Part shown: in pieces, positions 47,901 to 59,437 of the stretch
Numbering within the stretch: the stretch's first letter is position 1
How the letters are laid out: every line of letters starts with the position of its first letter
Assembly (NCBI GenBank): GCA_038025085.1
Contig: CM076140.1
Span: forward strand, 3,784,501-3,848,500
Reading direction: 5' to 3'
Length of the DNA: 64,000 bases
Source: Tetragonia tetragonoides
Lineage: Eukaryota > Streptophyta > Magnoliopsida > Caryophyllales > Aizoaceae
Program-made: the position numbers and the translations under genes
Notes under the pieces: generated by a model
The model's input: the letters and a program-made list of their open reading frames with translations, nothing else
Databases searched by the model: none
Told to the model about the DNA's origin: nothing

Positions 47901-49861
47901 GTGGTACCTTGTGCAAGTCTGGTAGTCTATGATAATGGGTTTTGGTCAATAAGAAAGAGGGAGCTGATCATTGGTCTCTAGCTTTTGGATACTCTAGACT
48001 GTTGCATTAATGGAGTGGTAATGCCCTTTTAATAGATGTGAATATTATCAAAATGTAAGATTCGAAATTTTTCTAAGATGGGCTGAACCGTTTTCTCTTT
48101 ATTCTGAACCGTTCTTACTTTGTTTGTGGTACATCCTACACTATCACAGTACGAGTAGCTTTTACCATATGGTTCACCAGTACTGAGGTACCCTGTCGTC
48201 CCTGTGCAAGACTGGTAGTCTGGTACTATGATTATGAGTTTTGGTCAATAAGAGAAAGGGAGGTGAAACATTGTTCTCCAGCTCTTGGATGCCCTAGACT
48301 CAGTCAGATTCACGATAAAGTTGCATTAACGGAGTGGTAGTGCCGGGTGCCCTGTTAAGAGATGTGAATATTATCAAATTATAGATTTAAACCTTTTCTA
48401 GGATGGGATGAAACCTATACCTTCAGTGGATAACGAAAATAGAAAAAGAAAAAAAAGGACTATCAATGATTCATGACAATATAGAAGTACTTGCTCTCCT
48501 TTCCAGGTTGGAAGTTTCATCATGAAAATCGTAGCCAGATAGCCAATATAGAAAATGTTTGAACTATCAAGATTGGCCTAATAGTGAGCATATTAACTTA
48601 TTAAGGTGTTTGAACTAATCATTTCCCCCATATTCTACCATAACAACGCAACCTCATCATCATGTGTTGAGCGTTCCGTCTTTCTGGTGAAATAAATTTG
48701 GGGAAAGTATGTTCCAAATGTTTGATAGTTGCCTGTTCGTCATGCTTGTTCAACATATGTTTGTTACTCTGGAGTTTTTATTGGAGACATCTCTGTGCCA
48801 TCAGGTACTACTAATGTTTGAATTTGGTCGAAGTGGGGGATATTTGTTTGCCTGGAGCTCAACTGCTTCTCTTTGTTTTGCAGGAACTGACTCCTAACCA
48901 ACTCCAGGAAGGTGAGCTTGTGTACACTCTCTTCCCATTATTTATCATCTTTTTATCTGTATATCCCATTATGAGCATTGTCCTTGTGCCATGGGAAGAG
49001 TATCTAACCCCATTTAACCTTTGTTAAGCTCTTAGCAAGACTTTTTCTGTAAAGAAGAGGAAGGGAAAGCTACGGAAAGCATTGGACAGTAGTAAAGTCC
49101 TTTACAATGTTGCATCCTGGAGTGCAACTGCAATTGGGTAGGTTGATTCATTGCTGCATCTATTCTTGTTGCATATCATTTCTTCTGAATTTCCATTTGT
49201 GCGTGGACATCTATGTCATGCTTGCTCTTAGAATCAGTGACTTGGATCAGGGCTTTGCACAACTCTGTTACATATTTTGCATTGTATTTGTATTTGTCAT
49301 CGAACGATCTCTCTCTTGGCAGCCTTGATCTATTCTTGCCAAGATCCTCTAAATAAGAGCGACTTTGTGTTCTATGGTGGTGATATCTGTGAATCACTGC
49401 TATGATGCTGAATTGTGCAGTCATAATTTGTAACATATACAATCTGAATATATGTATTCTTGTCCACCATTTCCAGTGGAGCCAAAAGCTTCTTTACTTT
49501 TTGGCTTCGGAACGTAATGTACTAAAGCAAAATGACTCATAAAATTGTCGGCACTTCTTATTCATTGTGAAGTTGCCGATGGTTGTTGCACTTCGGATCT
49601 CGGGTCAAACGGAAACAGCCTCTCTGTGAGACTCTCTCAGGGGTAAGGCTGCGTACAACCGACCCCCCCTTACCCTGCCTAGGCAGGAGCCTCTTTGGAG
49701 GCACTGGGGTAATGTTGATGAATGTTGATGACAATCTGAATATATGTATTGTTTGCTAACCTCAACTCTTGCGTGACAGGATTTACCAAAATCCTGCACT
49801 TCTTAGAGCTGCTTCGACAGCCTTCTGGACTTCATGCCGTGTCATATCAAGGCTTTTCTGA
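44905..49861 (+). CDS. Conserved plant protein of unknown function, six exons
   Basis: Exons 44905-45135, 45759-45849, 45979-46145, 48884-48911, 49029-49137 and 49780-49861 join in frame to 235 residues. The N-terminal part has a predicted helix (VKRQTLKAVLEQCKRALESL) and an acidic run of Asp at about 44-55. The middle reads LCDLIKLRVEGPEFLGKIESAQ and DMVSDSDLWEGGN. The C-terminal third, ELTPNQLQEALSKTFSVKKR then LYNVASWSATAIGIYQNPAL, is strongly conserved in plants as I remember it, and its hydrophobic end could associate with membranes. I do not recognise a domain of known function and assign none. All splice sites are GT-AG. Intron 3 is 2.7 kb and holds an inverted array of the 313-bp repeat; intron 5 holds a SINE. 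Its position between the RhoGAP and the At4g24610-type gene matches a small gene at that place in Arabidopsis. Confidence 0.82.
46850..47895 (-). repeat. Tandem array of the ~313-bp repeat, array 2 (inverted, intronic)
   Basis: The anchor CAAAAATCT recurs at about 47040, 47351, 47663 and (as GAAAATCT) 47880, giving spacings near 312, 312 and 216. Read on the minus strand, the units follow the block order of array 1: CGATATGGTGCAA, then a GGATTATAGCC relative, then CGGGGGACCCA, then AGGCTATTTGGGACCC. Substitutions are many, so this is a diverged subfamily. The array lies in intron 3 of the gene at 44905-49861 and is visibly more GC-rich than the rest of the intron. Confidence 0.9.
47900..48420. 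repeat. ~270-bp direct duplication flanking array 2
   Basis: About 47905-48155 and 48190-48420 share CTTGTGCAAG or near variants, GGTAGTCT, TTTTGGTCAATAAGA, GAGTGGTA, AGATGTGAATATTATCAAA and TTTTCTA/GGGATGGG-like blocks. The tail of the unit, TTTGTTTGTGGTA(A/C)ATCCTACACT, also occurs at about 46799-46823, just before the array. So array 2 sits inside a tandem series of this unit. Confidence 0.75.
49459..49730 (+). mobile_element. Au-like SINE with perfect 20-bp target duplication
   Basis: A perfect 20-bp direct repeat, ACAATCTGAATATATGTATT, flanks the insertion (49439-49458 and 49731-49750). The inserted 272 bp ends with GGTAAGGCTGCGTACAA, a CCTTACCCTGCC block and GGAGCCTCTTTGGAGGCACT, which resemble the 3' half of the widespread plant Au SINE. 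It ends in a short TTGATG-rich tail. The first 100 bases are not recognised. It lies in intron 5, only 29 bases before the last exon. Confidence 0.8.
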
Positions 49862-51691
49862 TTTCCGTAATTTGGCGTGGAGAAGCTCACAAGGCTGGCC
49901 GCTCTTCATGTGTCTTTCCGCTGTACAATGATTCCATACTCCACTGATCTGTAGAAAGCAATTGCATTCTTTTGTGTGATGGATTGATTTATTGCTCAGC
50001 TTAGTCTGATCATGTAAATATGTCTTTTCCTTTTATCAGTTCCAGGGTGCTTACACCTTTTTTTTTTCCAGCCTGCTATTGCAATTGTGATTTTTATTAA
50101 GTGTGATGCGCTTCTTCTCAGCATTCTCATATGAGATGCTACACCACACAGTGCCTCCTATCTACATCTTTGAAGAATTAAAAACTTTGGACACCACTCC
50201 AGAACTTGTTTTAAATTTTTTTTTTTTTTGAAAGGCCAAAGTGGGGCTATTATGTCTAAAATTGTCCTGAAACATCAAATACCTTACGGTAAACGATGCA
50301 ATGTTCCAAGAACTTCCCACCTTGTAATCATGTACCGGGTAACTGGATATCTGTTTCCTGTTGTTTCACAATTTGTTACGAGTCAACTAGTAAGTACAGT
50401 AATATTTTCATTTTCAAAATGTCTCCTATACGGCCGCCTCAAGGTGAGCCCCCCTCTATAGCCAAGCATGACGTCATGCTTGTTAGAGGGGGTCTAACCT
50501 TTAGGCCGCCTCATACGAGTTTTTGTGTTTTACTTCTTGCTATTTTATCCAAAAATTTATTCATTACTTGCAACTTTTTATTACTCACTCAATTTATTTA
50601 TTTATTTTTATTTGGGGTACTTAACCAATTCCCTGGTATAAAATAATAAACTTTTTTCCATTTACCAACCAAAAATCTTTAGGTGACCAACTTCTCATTT
50701 GGTGGTATAATTTTTTTTCCCTCTCAATTTAGTTTAGTTAATTACAAAAGTTTGTGAAAGTGAGCTTATTGTATGTGTATATATCAGGTGCGGTTTGCGT
50801 CGTGTTGTATTCAAAAGCGGATATAATGCCATTAGACGAATTGTGTAACACTTTTTTTCTTTTTTTTCTTTTTTTTCTTTTTTTTTTTTTTCTGAATGGA
50901 GCCATAGAGAATTAGAGATAGCTCCACCTTTGAATGACCAGGTAAATTCCGTTTGAATATTTCAGTGATTCTAACGCTACTTTTATTCCCTCACAGAAAA
51001 ACTATAAACAAAAAGCTTATTTGCACTTACACGGCGCTTGTAGTTGTACATCTATGCAGGCAATAATCATCTCTCCGTTCAGCTAACTTCTGTGCATAAC
51101 TTAGAAAAGACACGGCACCTTGTGCACAAGAAAGATTCAAGCCGTAGGGTAAAACAATCTTATAGACAAAAAGAAATTAAATTCAATGAATTTATTTTTT
51201 TCTTCACATGCAATCTTCCTTTCAAGGCTGTTCAACAAAAATGTGGATTTACTACTATAACTTTCTACAGAAATCTGCCAATAGTAACTTTCTACATTAT
51301 ACAATTTCAGTATATAACTGTTAGCTGCCGAGTCGCTTGCTCCCTTTATCCACAGAGCAGAAAACTCTCTGCCTGAATGAAATATCGTCCCTTCTTTGAG
51401 ACTCCTCTTCTCTCTTGTTCTTACATTTTCGTAGACCTTCCTAACCCATTATCACTGAACAGATGGGAGCTGGTTTTCAAAATTGCAAGGAAACCTAACA
51501 TTCACCTCTTTCCAACCCTCCTAGAACATGAAACCCGAAAGGGGAAAAAAGGTGGCTCTGCCTCAATGGACCAACCTAAGGCATTAACAAGAAAAAATAA
51601 CAAAAGAAAAACTAAAATATGTTCCTAATAAGCCTAAGTCGAAACCACCAGATTTCCAATACTTACGATTTAGGCAGCTCCATCTATGTCC
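49862..51691. other. Intergenic between convergent genes
   Basis: No gene is present. The segment holds T-rich tracts (about 50218-50230 and 50851-50892), a strong palindrome at 50428-50517, and the 3' trailers of both neighbouring genes. Confidence 0.55.
50428..50517. repeat. Long palindrome centred on TGACGTCA
   Basis: AAGCATGACGTCATGCTT (50464-50481) is a perfect 18-bp palindrome. Pairing resumes outside it with CCCCCTCTA against TAGAGGGGG, then AAGGT and GCCGCC-type blocks, giving arms of about 42 bases with few mismatches. The centre, TGACGTCA, is a bZIP (TGA/CRE-type) binding sequence. No terminator or transposase relation is evident. Confidence 0.8.
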
Positions 51692-54600
51692 TCAGTAATA
51701 AAACGTGTTATTCTTAGGAGTCTGGGCATCTTTACACAGCATCGATCGCACTTCCATCACAGACCGAGGAAGCTCAACATCCTTCTCTTGTAAAGCATTT
51801 CCCAAGAGCTGCTGCATCTGGGATGCGAATGTATCATCAAGAACCTGCAGTTCAAGAGAATTTAGACATCAACCGTTAGATGCAAAGCAAACGGATGAAA
51901 CAATACTAATTTGCTCAACAAATTGTCATGGTAAACATAAATTGACATCAGCAGTCCTTTAATACCCCCAAGCCGCAAAGGATGCAATTATTCAAATGTT
52001 TCAACACAAATTATGTCGCTTTAAAAGAAAGTTTTGAGAATGTCGATTACCACAACTACTTCCAAAACAACCCCAGCTTATACTTTTTTCAGAAAGAATA
52101 ACAAACATTAGTCAAAGTACATCCCTAGCAGCATATGTTTCATAGGGCTGAAGTGATACTCACAGAAACAGCAATTCTTGAACCCTTGTACCATGATTTA
52201 TTTTCTTTCCGGTTCTCCAGAAAACTAAGAACATCCTGCATCGGCAGAAAAGCAATTTAAGAACACTGAGATGTCTTTAGTTATGTAGTTCTCCATTTAG
52301 AGTTCAGCTCCATTTACCTGACCAATTCGGTCCCAGTACCCTCGACAAATTGCTATGAAGACGCGAGTCTCAAAGATGGTATGCAAATGATTCATTGTAC
52401 TTGTTAGCTGTTCCTTCAAAGGCTGCATTCTGTTCCTGACATCTGATTCCCCCACACTTTCCTTGGAGTCTTGCAGGATCTTTTTCATTTTTGTAGCACC
52501 TTGTAGCCTTGTCTGCAATAGAATAAAAGCAAAGGTCAATCACTCCCATCTTCTGAGTTATTGGCGTCCGAGCAATACTATTGCTACTCTAGTTGTCAAT
52601 TTAGAAGACACTCACATTTTCAACAAGCTTCTCAACAATAGCTTGCAGGTAGTTTCTGAACTTTGCTCTCAACATGACAGTAACCTCACTAAGACGCTCC
52701 CCAGGGATCTGATTACCACCATCAGGTATGCAGGCACCCCATGACCTGAACTGTGTTTCTATCTTGGGGCGTAGAATATCAAGCATCCTCTTCATGGAAT
52801 TTAGAAGAATTCCAAGCTGCAAAACCCAAAAAAGAATATGGGGAAAGTAAAATATCATGCCAATGGTGAATTGGTGATTCATTCTGCTCCAAGAGAATCT
52901 GAATAAGGGATACCTCATCAGGAACCACATAGGGGCCTACGGATCGTTTTGTCAGCTTTTGAACATACTTGAACCCAAATTTCTTCGGTGCAAGGTTTTC
53001 CTTTAATGGGGCCACCACATCAGAATATTGCCGGTCCAAAGCGTCCACTATAGCCTTTTCAACATCAGCAATGGCCTGAAAGTGAACATATTACACAGCT
53101 ATATAAAACAAGCGAAATAACCAAGCCAACTTCAATATGATTATCTCAATGACACGTCAATAAATGATAGTTCTTACTTCCAGAGAATGGCCTAATATAC
53201 AGTTCCCTAAAATGTGAGTCAAACCCAGTGCTACTTAGGAGGAGTTACAGTAAAATGTCATTGGAAAAGAGGTCGAGGAATTGGCCCACTGATAAGGGCA
53301 CACCTCCCCTCAACCATGAAGTCGAGGGTTCGATTCCTCATGCCTGCACCTTTAAGTGGGAGTGGTGTTTGTGGTTCTGCCCACCCCCCTGGAGCAGCTG
53401 AGCCTTGGCCAAGGGCCATACTTATTGCCAGGTTGAAAAGAAAATAATAAGGGAAATGCCATTGAACAAGATTACTGGTTTCCTATTTCCGTATTGAGCA
53501 AATAGGGTCAGTCAAGCTAAACTCAAAATTAAGATATGCAGCATAAGAGAACAAGTTGGCAGACATACATTTTCCAATGCAAAGCTGTATTCTGGCCAAC
53601 GGCAAATGATGACCTCATATTCGTTCAATGTATCTTTTAGTCTGTCGTACATTTCGTCAACAAATGGGGTAGTAGAATGTTGTGTACGAACCCCAGACCA
53701 TTTGACCTGCAGGTAGAAACAGTTGAGACTTTTTGTAGGAAAATTATCAAAGTTGAGAGTTTATTATTGTTTTGTTTTGGAAAGAGGGGCGCACTTGGCT
53801 GCCAGAAGGATCAGAGAAGAGAGTTTGGGAGCAAAACATGAATATTAATATTACATAACATGCTGTTACTGCCAATCTGCCATCCTGCTCTATCCTTGTA
53901 GATAAATAGATAAATAAATAAATAAGAAAAAAAGAAAAGTAAACAAGGGTCTGGTATATGAATTCTTCAGATGAAATGTACAATTACACGCAATAGATTA
54001 ATATCAGTACCTTGTCCAATTTGCATGTCTCAAGCAAAGCAAGACGTCTATCTTGTATCCAAACAACGATATACAAGTGGAACAATTCTTTTGCATCAAC
54101 TCCACCTTTGATGGGACTAAAACATGAACGACATAAGTGAGAACCCATTATCAGTTGAAACAAAATAATAAACAAATTGTAACATAACATGGTATTTACT
54201 TGATGTTCCAGCTGATTAGATCTTTTTGGAAATCTGCACTTGCTATCACAAGCTCTGCTACAGGAGGTGAAGGACCAGGAGGAGGGCATGCGATGAGGAA
54301 CTCACGAATTCGATTGCAGAGCTCTACACTATAAATTGATGCAGAAAGATTCGGAAGGTCGACAAAACTGCACAGCAGAGATTTGCGCTCTATTAGTAAT
54401 GTCGATTGCTTTTTTCTTCAGCAAAGGAGGGGGAAGGCATTGAAACAATGGCAGAATTATATAAACTCTCCAGCAGTAAGGGTAACTATCTTTAAGGCCT
54501 TAGTGCTGCAAATAAAATCAGGAAGTAAACATGCCTGGGAAGTATGTGCTGGTTGTGGATTTCAATATCAGTGGAAACTTCATTACTGACGTCTAAGCAG

Positions 54601-57600
54601 AGTGTTTTCATTTTCTGATAAGCAGTGGACACGGTAACATGATCCGCCAAGCTTCCCTCACCATTGTTATTAACAAACTCATCCGTCTCCACCAAATGCC
54701 TTTTTGACCTCTTTTTCGCAGCAGCCTAGTATGATATTAACTTTTAGAAAAACAACCAACACAATAAATAACGTAGAATGCATCCAACCAAATTCTCTAT
54801 GTTGAACCTGAAAGTGTCTGCATAATTTATTCTGCGCCTCGGGAGACAATATATCATGGAGAAGAGAATAAAGCTTGACAGCAGGTTGCAAAGCAGGAGC
54901 TGCACGGCCAGTTGCAGGCCAAAAGACATCAACAAGTCCAGAAGCCAGTGATTCATCCAGAGATTTGTAATTCTCAAATACCAGAGCAAGAATCTGCTCA
55001 ATTTGATCCTCAACTTCACCTAGGATGCGATTCTGATGACCAGCCACAAGCAATGAGTCAAGGACAAGCAGAAGTTGAAAAATAATATAATAGAATACTA
55101 AGAATGAAAGAGGGGGTGGGGGGAGGAGAAGCATAGAAGGTAAGAGAAACCAACATTACAAATCAAGAGCAATCATACCTCTTGATGACTTAATGTGTTC
55201 TTAGAGTGGCCCTTCATAAACACAGGATGAAGCAAATCATGTACGAGATTGAGACAATCAGCTGTAGGCGTTCCCACATCCATTACATAAGAAAGGTATC
55301 TGCAATGAAGGACAGAGAATAATGATTATCAATCCGGTGGCACGACTATTCATGAGAAACTAGTGGTAACAATGCATTGCTCAAGCCAGAGAACAAAACC
55401 AGCCACCTCAATTTTGTGTATGCGTCAGAAACTCCGTAGTAGGTTGCAAATTCCTCCAATAACCATTTCCACTCGCCATGCAGCAGTAAATTTCTTTGTT
55501 GAAAATGTTGAACTTTCATTGCAACTTCTAAAACCAAGTCATAAGCGACAGTCTCTGCCACCGAGCCACACTGGTGACACCAACAGAAAACAGCAACTAT
55601 AATGAAATATTATCATACAAATAGTGATACTCAGAAGTCATCACCACACGGAGTTTTTTTTTGTAAGGATTTTTGTAGGGGGGGGGGGAGAGGACATGCT
55701 TGCGCAGCCAGACACACATGAAACTGAAACAACTGCATCTCAGAGTAAACTAGTACAAATGTTAAAAAGGGCAAGTCAAAACATGCCACCACCTGTGAGA
55801 AGCTCAGTATGGAAAAATGTTACATACAGTATATATTTGTTAAACACACAAACAAGACTTCAGAAGTTCTCATTCTGTGTTAATGCAACAAGATGGCACA
55901 CTGTTTCAAAAAAAAGAGCCCTACCTTAAGATGACTATTCTCGTCTGAACTCGTGGAGAAGTTTATATAGAGTTGTATTTTACCAACAAGTTCGTGCTCT
56001 GGCTCACGAAATATTGACCACCAACGTAGTTTGTCATTCTGCGAGGAACAAATGATAAGCTTCTACAGTATAGTAGATTCATCAAAATTTAGAACGAATA
56101 CAACATCAGGAATGGGAAGGATTACCGGATCATCAGCGACAGTTGCTACTTGAGCAAGCACACGCCCACATGGTTTTCCCTTGGAATCCTGAACTTCAAC
56201 AATCAAATCATCTCCTAATCCATCTGGAAAGCTGTAAAGGAGTCAAGAGCTTTCGGGTGATGCCAACTAAACAGAAAGGGATGGAAATTGAAGACACATA
56301 CAATACATGAGTTTCCCCAGAGCCAGGTTGCATCCGGACAGCATCCTCTTCAGGTGAACTTTTTAATCTTAATAAACAGGAGTGAGTCTCTGGCACAATC
56401 AGATTGGAAAAAGAAACAGGTGTTATATTAGAAAACTCTCCGGAAGGATTTGACGGAAAACACCTAGACATAACAGTAATAATACCCCAATAAAGCTAGG
56501 ATATTCTTACGCAAGATGCAGGACTAGTAAGTTCTCACAAACATTGTAGCATTAAATTTATCATAACTTTCCATGACAAGTTTCACCACAATTAGATTTA
56601 TTACAAAAAGGTTGAGTAGAACTTGTAATTAACCTTCAGAACCAATAGGCTAGGATTCAAGAACACTATGTAGTGACAGAAGTTCAAATTATTGGCATCA
56701 AAAATAGCTTCATGGAAAGAAGAATACCTTGCACAGTTTCATATGATGACGAGCTGTTCCGCAAAGTGGTCGTCACACCCACTTTTAAAAGGCCAGACAC
56801 CTGCTTTATGTACTGAGTACTGGCTTGAACGTACGCCAAACTCTTCTGTGACAAAGAACCCTCTGTAGGCTGATGTAGTACAAAACGCACTCTCCGCAGG
56901 GCCTGCCAACCAGATGAAACAGACCTTTGCACCTTTGATAGCTGTACTCGAGCGGAATCCAGGTTTACAGCTGCAGCCTTTAGGGACGTAAAACTGCAAC
57001 CAGTAGGAGGATCTAGCCCCATTCTCACTTTACGAACTGCAATTACAAGAATATTAAAGCTATGCATTTAAGTTTAATAGTTTATGAGATCAATGACAAT
57101 TTCGTATGATACCTTGGACTTTCATCTTCCCAATCATCTTCTTTGGTTTCTGCGGTGCCCCTTCAACTGCAACTTCTGAACTACGCTTTACCATAATTTC
57201 TTCTTCTGATTGCAATAAAATTTGCTGCAAACTGCACCTCAGGAACAAGAAAATACGCTATCAAACATGAGAGCATCAAAATTCCACTAGACAATAAATG
57301 AGCTCCACATTGCATGCAATAAAAGAGTAAGACATGAGAGCCTCAGTCAAGGTAAGCACAGGACAAAATGTGGGAAGATTTCACTTTATGTTACAAAGAG
57401 AAATTATCTAAACTAACTAAAAGATGAGTACTAAATTTTTTGATATTAACAGAGTTGTAAAAAAGAAGTATAGCAACATAATAATTAGGTTACAACTTAC
57501 AAACTAAAGGAAGCTAAACTCACCCGAAAGTATTCCGCAATAGGGCACACTCATTTTCAAGAAAAATAGGAGCTTCCATGCAACCCCTTGCCCAAGCATT

Positions 57601-59155
57601 GAGACAAAGACGAACACAAGCATCGTATGCAAGTACAGAATGCCATGGCCCTTGATTGCTGAATATAAATCACCAAAAAGAAAAGGAAAAAAGAACGTTG
57701 TAAGAAAGGTGCCATAAAGCCACAGCTGCTAAAACAATCATATTGTGGAAACCATTATGTTACAAGTAAACCATACCTTGCATGGAATGTGGGCAGGCGA
57801 GCAGCATGTGAACCTGAAGAAACTGCAGATTCTACACCAGCTGAGCTTCTGAAAAACAAATTTATCTAGTATTGAGCTATATTCTCGAGTATGTCAGGAA
57901 TTACAGAAGCACATTGTATTCAATGATATCCCAAAGTTTAAATAAATAGATGCAACAACCTTGAGTGCAGATGACCAACCCCAGTTCCAGTAGAATCTCG
58001 TTGGTTGGCCCCAGATGACATAGCAATAGGATCATTTGGCTCATTTTTGTTTAAAGAGCCACGAGAATCAATTGGTACTTCGTTGTGAGATTCAACCACA
58101 GTTTGGTTGATCTCCTGACCAGAACCGGAAACGGGAGGTGCACTCGGAGTGTCACCATCCTCCTGCATTAGAAAGCTCAATAAGTTCACAGCACTGGATC
58201 ATAACCAAGACAAATTCAGATGGCACTGGAAAACAATAAACATAGGAGCCATTGATAAAATCCACAAGAACACCCAACTTAGGGTACAGTACATCAAAGG
58301 CAAAAATGATACCTTTCCAACACTCATCTTTGATGTCACACTTGAGCCATAACCTTCCGAAACATGTGCTTGAGAACGAGAAACTGTGTGAATGTTGCTA
58401 GCAACTTGCGTAGACGAAAACTCAGAACTAGAAGCAGAATCCATAGACTCATCCTCCCCATAGCCATTCTGCCCAATTGAATCTCTTCCATTTCCTTGTA
58501 CCAATCTACCACCCTCAGAGCCAAGTCTCTTCTTCCCAATAAACTCCACTGATGAATACACATCAGATGACAAGTAATCACTGCCATAACTCATTCGGGT
58601 TGGAGGTAATGTTTTCGTGTTGGAGTATCTGTAGTTAACATCATTGCGGGAAGACGCACGATCATCCTGTGGGGATGATTCTAGGGAATACCTCCCACCA
58701 TAAACAGTATCCTCTTCAGACTCAGAGGTTATGTCATTATCAGACCCATAAGCAGTGTCATCTCCAGGGATCACTCTAGACACTGGAATTGCATTGTGGG
58801 GCAAATGCCCACTTCGGAATTTACTAGGTGGTGGTAACCCAAAACCCCTGTTACTTCCATTAAGGTTGTTCAAAATTGGATCAATTCTTGTTCTTTGGTT
58901 TAACACTGACAATGGAGCTTGCTTGTTATTTTTCACAGAACCCTAAAATCACAAGTTTTCAAGGGGACAAAAGACAATAATGGAAACAAAATTAATAACA
59001 TACCAAATTCAATCCAGACCCAAAATCAAACACAATGAGGCCTAACCAGATACCAAAAAAAACATAAACATGGAAGTAAAATAAAAAAGGAAATAAAATT
59101 AAATTACCTCTGTGACCCATTTAAGGGCACTGTTATCCAGCCCTTCAGTGAACAT
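51692..59155 (-). CDS. Large plant-specific protein, At4g24610/At5g65440 family (function unknown)
   Basis: I assembled 22 exons (5' to 3'): 59108-59155, 58313-58942, 57960-58162, 57777-57848, 57524-57658, 57113-57231, 56728-57036, 56302-56389, 56126-56231, 55925-56038, 55407-55570, 55179-55299, 54808-55032, 54535-54725, 54200-54367, 54011-54116, 53569-53706, 52914-53075, 52616-52816, 52318-52512, 52164-52235 and 51692-51844. They join in frame to 1239 residues. The first 300 residues are Ser/Asp/Gly-rich and look disordered (FGLPPPSKFRSGHLP, VYGGRYSLESSPQ). The rest is folded and highly conserved (GPWHSVLAYDACVRLCLNAW, LAPKKFGFKYVQKLTKRS, VFIAICRGYWDRIGQ). Databases call relatives 'pesticidal crystal cry8Ba protein', a misleading label; I see no toxin feature. 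No function is established that I know of. A leader intron spans 59192-59331. Intron 14 needs a GC donor. Exon phases all close, which supports the model. Confidence 0.88.
53264..53453 (+). mobile_element. tRNA-derived SINE in an intron
   Basis: The 190-bp insertion is flanked by AAATGTCATTG (53253-53263) and AAATGCCATTG (53454-53464), a target duplication with one change. The internal pol III B box is GGTTCGATTCC at 53327-53337. An A-box-like TGGCCCACTGATAAGG lies about 45 bases before it. The tail is A-rich (GAAAAGAAAATAATAA). It lies between exons 17 and 18 of the host gene and is oriented against it. Confidence 0.85.
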
Positions 59156-59381
59156 TTTGGGGGAAGGCTCCTTGAGTTCAAAATAGTTCACCTGCAAAAA
59201 CCCAGATTCATATAATAAATATTTCAAACTGGGTTAAAAACCCTTTTTGTTATGTGGAAACAAAATTCCAAATTTAGAAATGCCCAACATGTTTTTGAAT
59301 GAAAAAAAATAAAAAAGAGCAGTTAACTCACATAGAAAGCTTGAGGAGCCACAGAAGCAGAGACGCTAGTTCAAAATTGCA

Positions 59382-59386
<5 letters not shown>

Positions 59387-59435
<49 letters not shown>
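59387..59435. repeat. (GA)n microsatellite at the 5' leader
   Basis: About 24 GA units lie just upstream of the leader exon of the gene at 51692-59155. GA/CT repeats are common in plant core promoters and leaders and can bind BPC-type proteins. Any role here is inferred. Confidence 0.9.

Positions 59436-59437
<2 letters not shown>

Noticed and set aside
51692..59155. Insecticidal crystal toxin, as the common database name of this family suggests
   Set aside because: No Cry-toxin domain is visible. The label is a propagated misannotation; the protein is a plant-specific conserved family.
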